Shown piece after piece: positions 63,952-64,000 of a stretch of DNA of 64,000 bases (positions within the stretch are counted from its first letter, which is position 1; every line of letters starts with the position of its first letter). Location: the NCBI GenBank assembly GCA_900540185.1, contig UQFH01000002.1, positions 165,299-229,298 of the forward strand, written 5' to 3'. Both the position numbers and the translations under genes were made by a program. This DNA comes from an uncultured Eubacteriales bacterium. GTDB taxonomy: Bacteria > Bacillota > Clostridia > Tissierellales > Peptoniphilaceae. Under the pieces are notes generated by a model. It was not told the origin of the DNA and made no database searches. It saw only the letters and a program-made list of their open reading frames with translations.

Positions 63952-64000
63952 CCCTTAGATTTTCTAAGGGCGCAATTATACACCCTAAAGGGTGCTTGCG
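63952..64000. other. oriT-like region with two inverted repeats
   Basis: CCCTTAGA, loop TTT, TCTAAGGG forms a perfect 8-bp hairpin at 63952-63970. It is followed by nested repeats: CGCAA (63971-63975) with TTGCG (63996-64000), and CACCCT (63981-63986) with AGGGTG (63989-63994). In related elements such repeats lie between the DUF3847 gene and the relaxase gene and are the probable nick region. The right boundary is cut by the window. Confidence 0.55.

Larger units (their letters stand above)
50886..64000. mobile_element. Tn1549/CTn-like integrative element (left end and part of the body)
   Basis: The left junction is at about 50886, where the Walker A codons of the host ABC gene end. The gene series after it (CD1845-like, RepA, DnaC-like, PcfB-like, VirD4/TraG, SSB-like, Maff2-like, DUF3847-like, oriT-like repeat) is the characteristic order of Tn1549-type conjugative elements. 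Base composition also changes: the element is clearly more A+T rich, uses ATA and AGA codons freely and contains none of the host's palindromic repeats. Integrase, relaxase and right end are not in the window. Cargo: an AbiF module and a class III lanthipeptide cluster. Confidence 0.88.

Overview
This window looks like a chromosomal segment of a low-GC, Gram-positive anaerobe, probably a member of Tissierellia/Peptoniphilaceae. The evidence is a Firmicutes-order S10-spc-alpha ribosomal superoperon with zinc-type S14, a SufCBDSU iron-sulfur operon, A-rich coding strands, strong AGGAGG ribosome-binding sites and lipoproteins with a lipobox. The genus is an inference; no rRNA gene is present to settle it. 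No transposase, integrase or CRISPR array is visible.

Layout. 1-3.2 kb: minus-strand genes (a partial TIM-barrel-like protein, an O-antigen-ligase-like membrane protein, a small membrane protein and a DUF4330-type protein). 3.4-8.7 kb: a PIN/NYN-like protein followed directly by sufC-sufB-sufD-sufS-sufU. 9.5 kb: tRNA-Leu(GAG). 9.8-16.6 kb: a glutamate-cysteine ligase-like enzyme, a glutathionylspermidine-synthase-like ATP-grasp enzyme and a MacB-like ABC exporter with a very large coiled-coil extracytoplasmic domain. 16.7-22.5 kb: an oligopeptide ABC importer (oppABCDF). 24.0-37.9 kb: the ribosomal protein superoperon from rpsJ to rplQ with secY, adk, infA and rpoA; map and rpsD are absent from their usual places. 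38.5-47.7 kb: a lipoprotein, two tandem aminopeptidase C genes, an MFS transporter, and small secreted or membrane-anchored proteins. 47.9-50.9 kb: two ABC half-transporters, the second cut inside its Walker A motif.

From about 50.886 kb to the right edge the DNA is a mobile element of the Tn1549/CTn type: CD1845-like protein, replication initiator RepA, DnaC-like ATPase, PcfB-like protein, VirD4/TraG coupling protein, SSB-like protein, a truncated Maff2-like protein, a DUF3847-like protein and an oriT-like inverted repeat. It inserted into the ABC transporter gene. It carries two cargo modules: an AbiF-type HEPN abortive-infection gene with its own promoter and a small structured RNA, and a class III lanthipeptide cluster (XRE regulator, small membrane protein, LanKC synthetase, 53-residue precursor with a Ser-x2-Ser-x2-Cys core, ABC transporter). 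The mating-pair formation genes expected after Maff2 are not found between 57.7 and 63.6 kb, so the element is either a deleted, mobilizable form or continues beyond the window.

The large non-coding gaps of the host part (8.7-9.4, 22.6-23.7, 37.9-38.1, 39.1-39.4, 42.2-43.1, 44.4-44.7 and 46.5-46.7 kb) are filled with dispersed palindromic repeats. One family has fixed flanks around a central hairpin whose two arms change together. Another forms long fold-back structures, and two nearly identical 190-bp copies bracket the MFS gene. These repeats stop at the mobile element.
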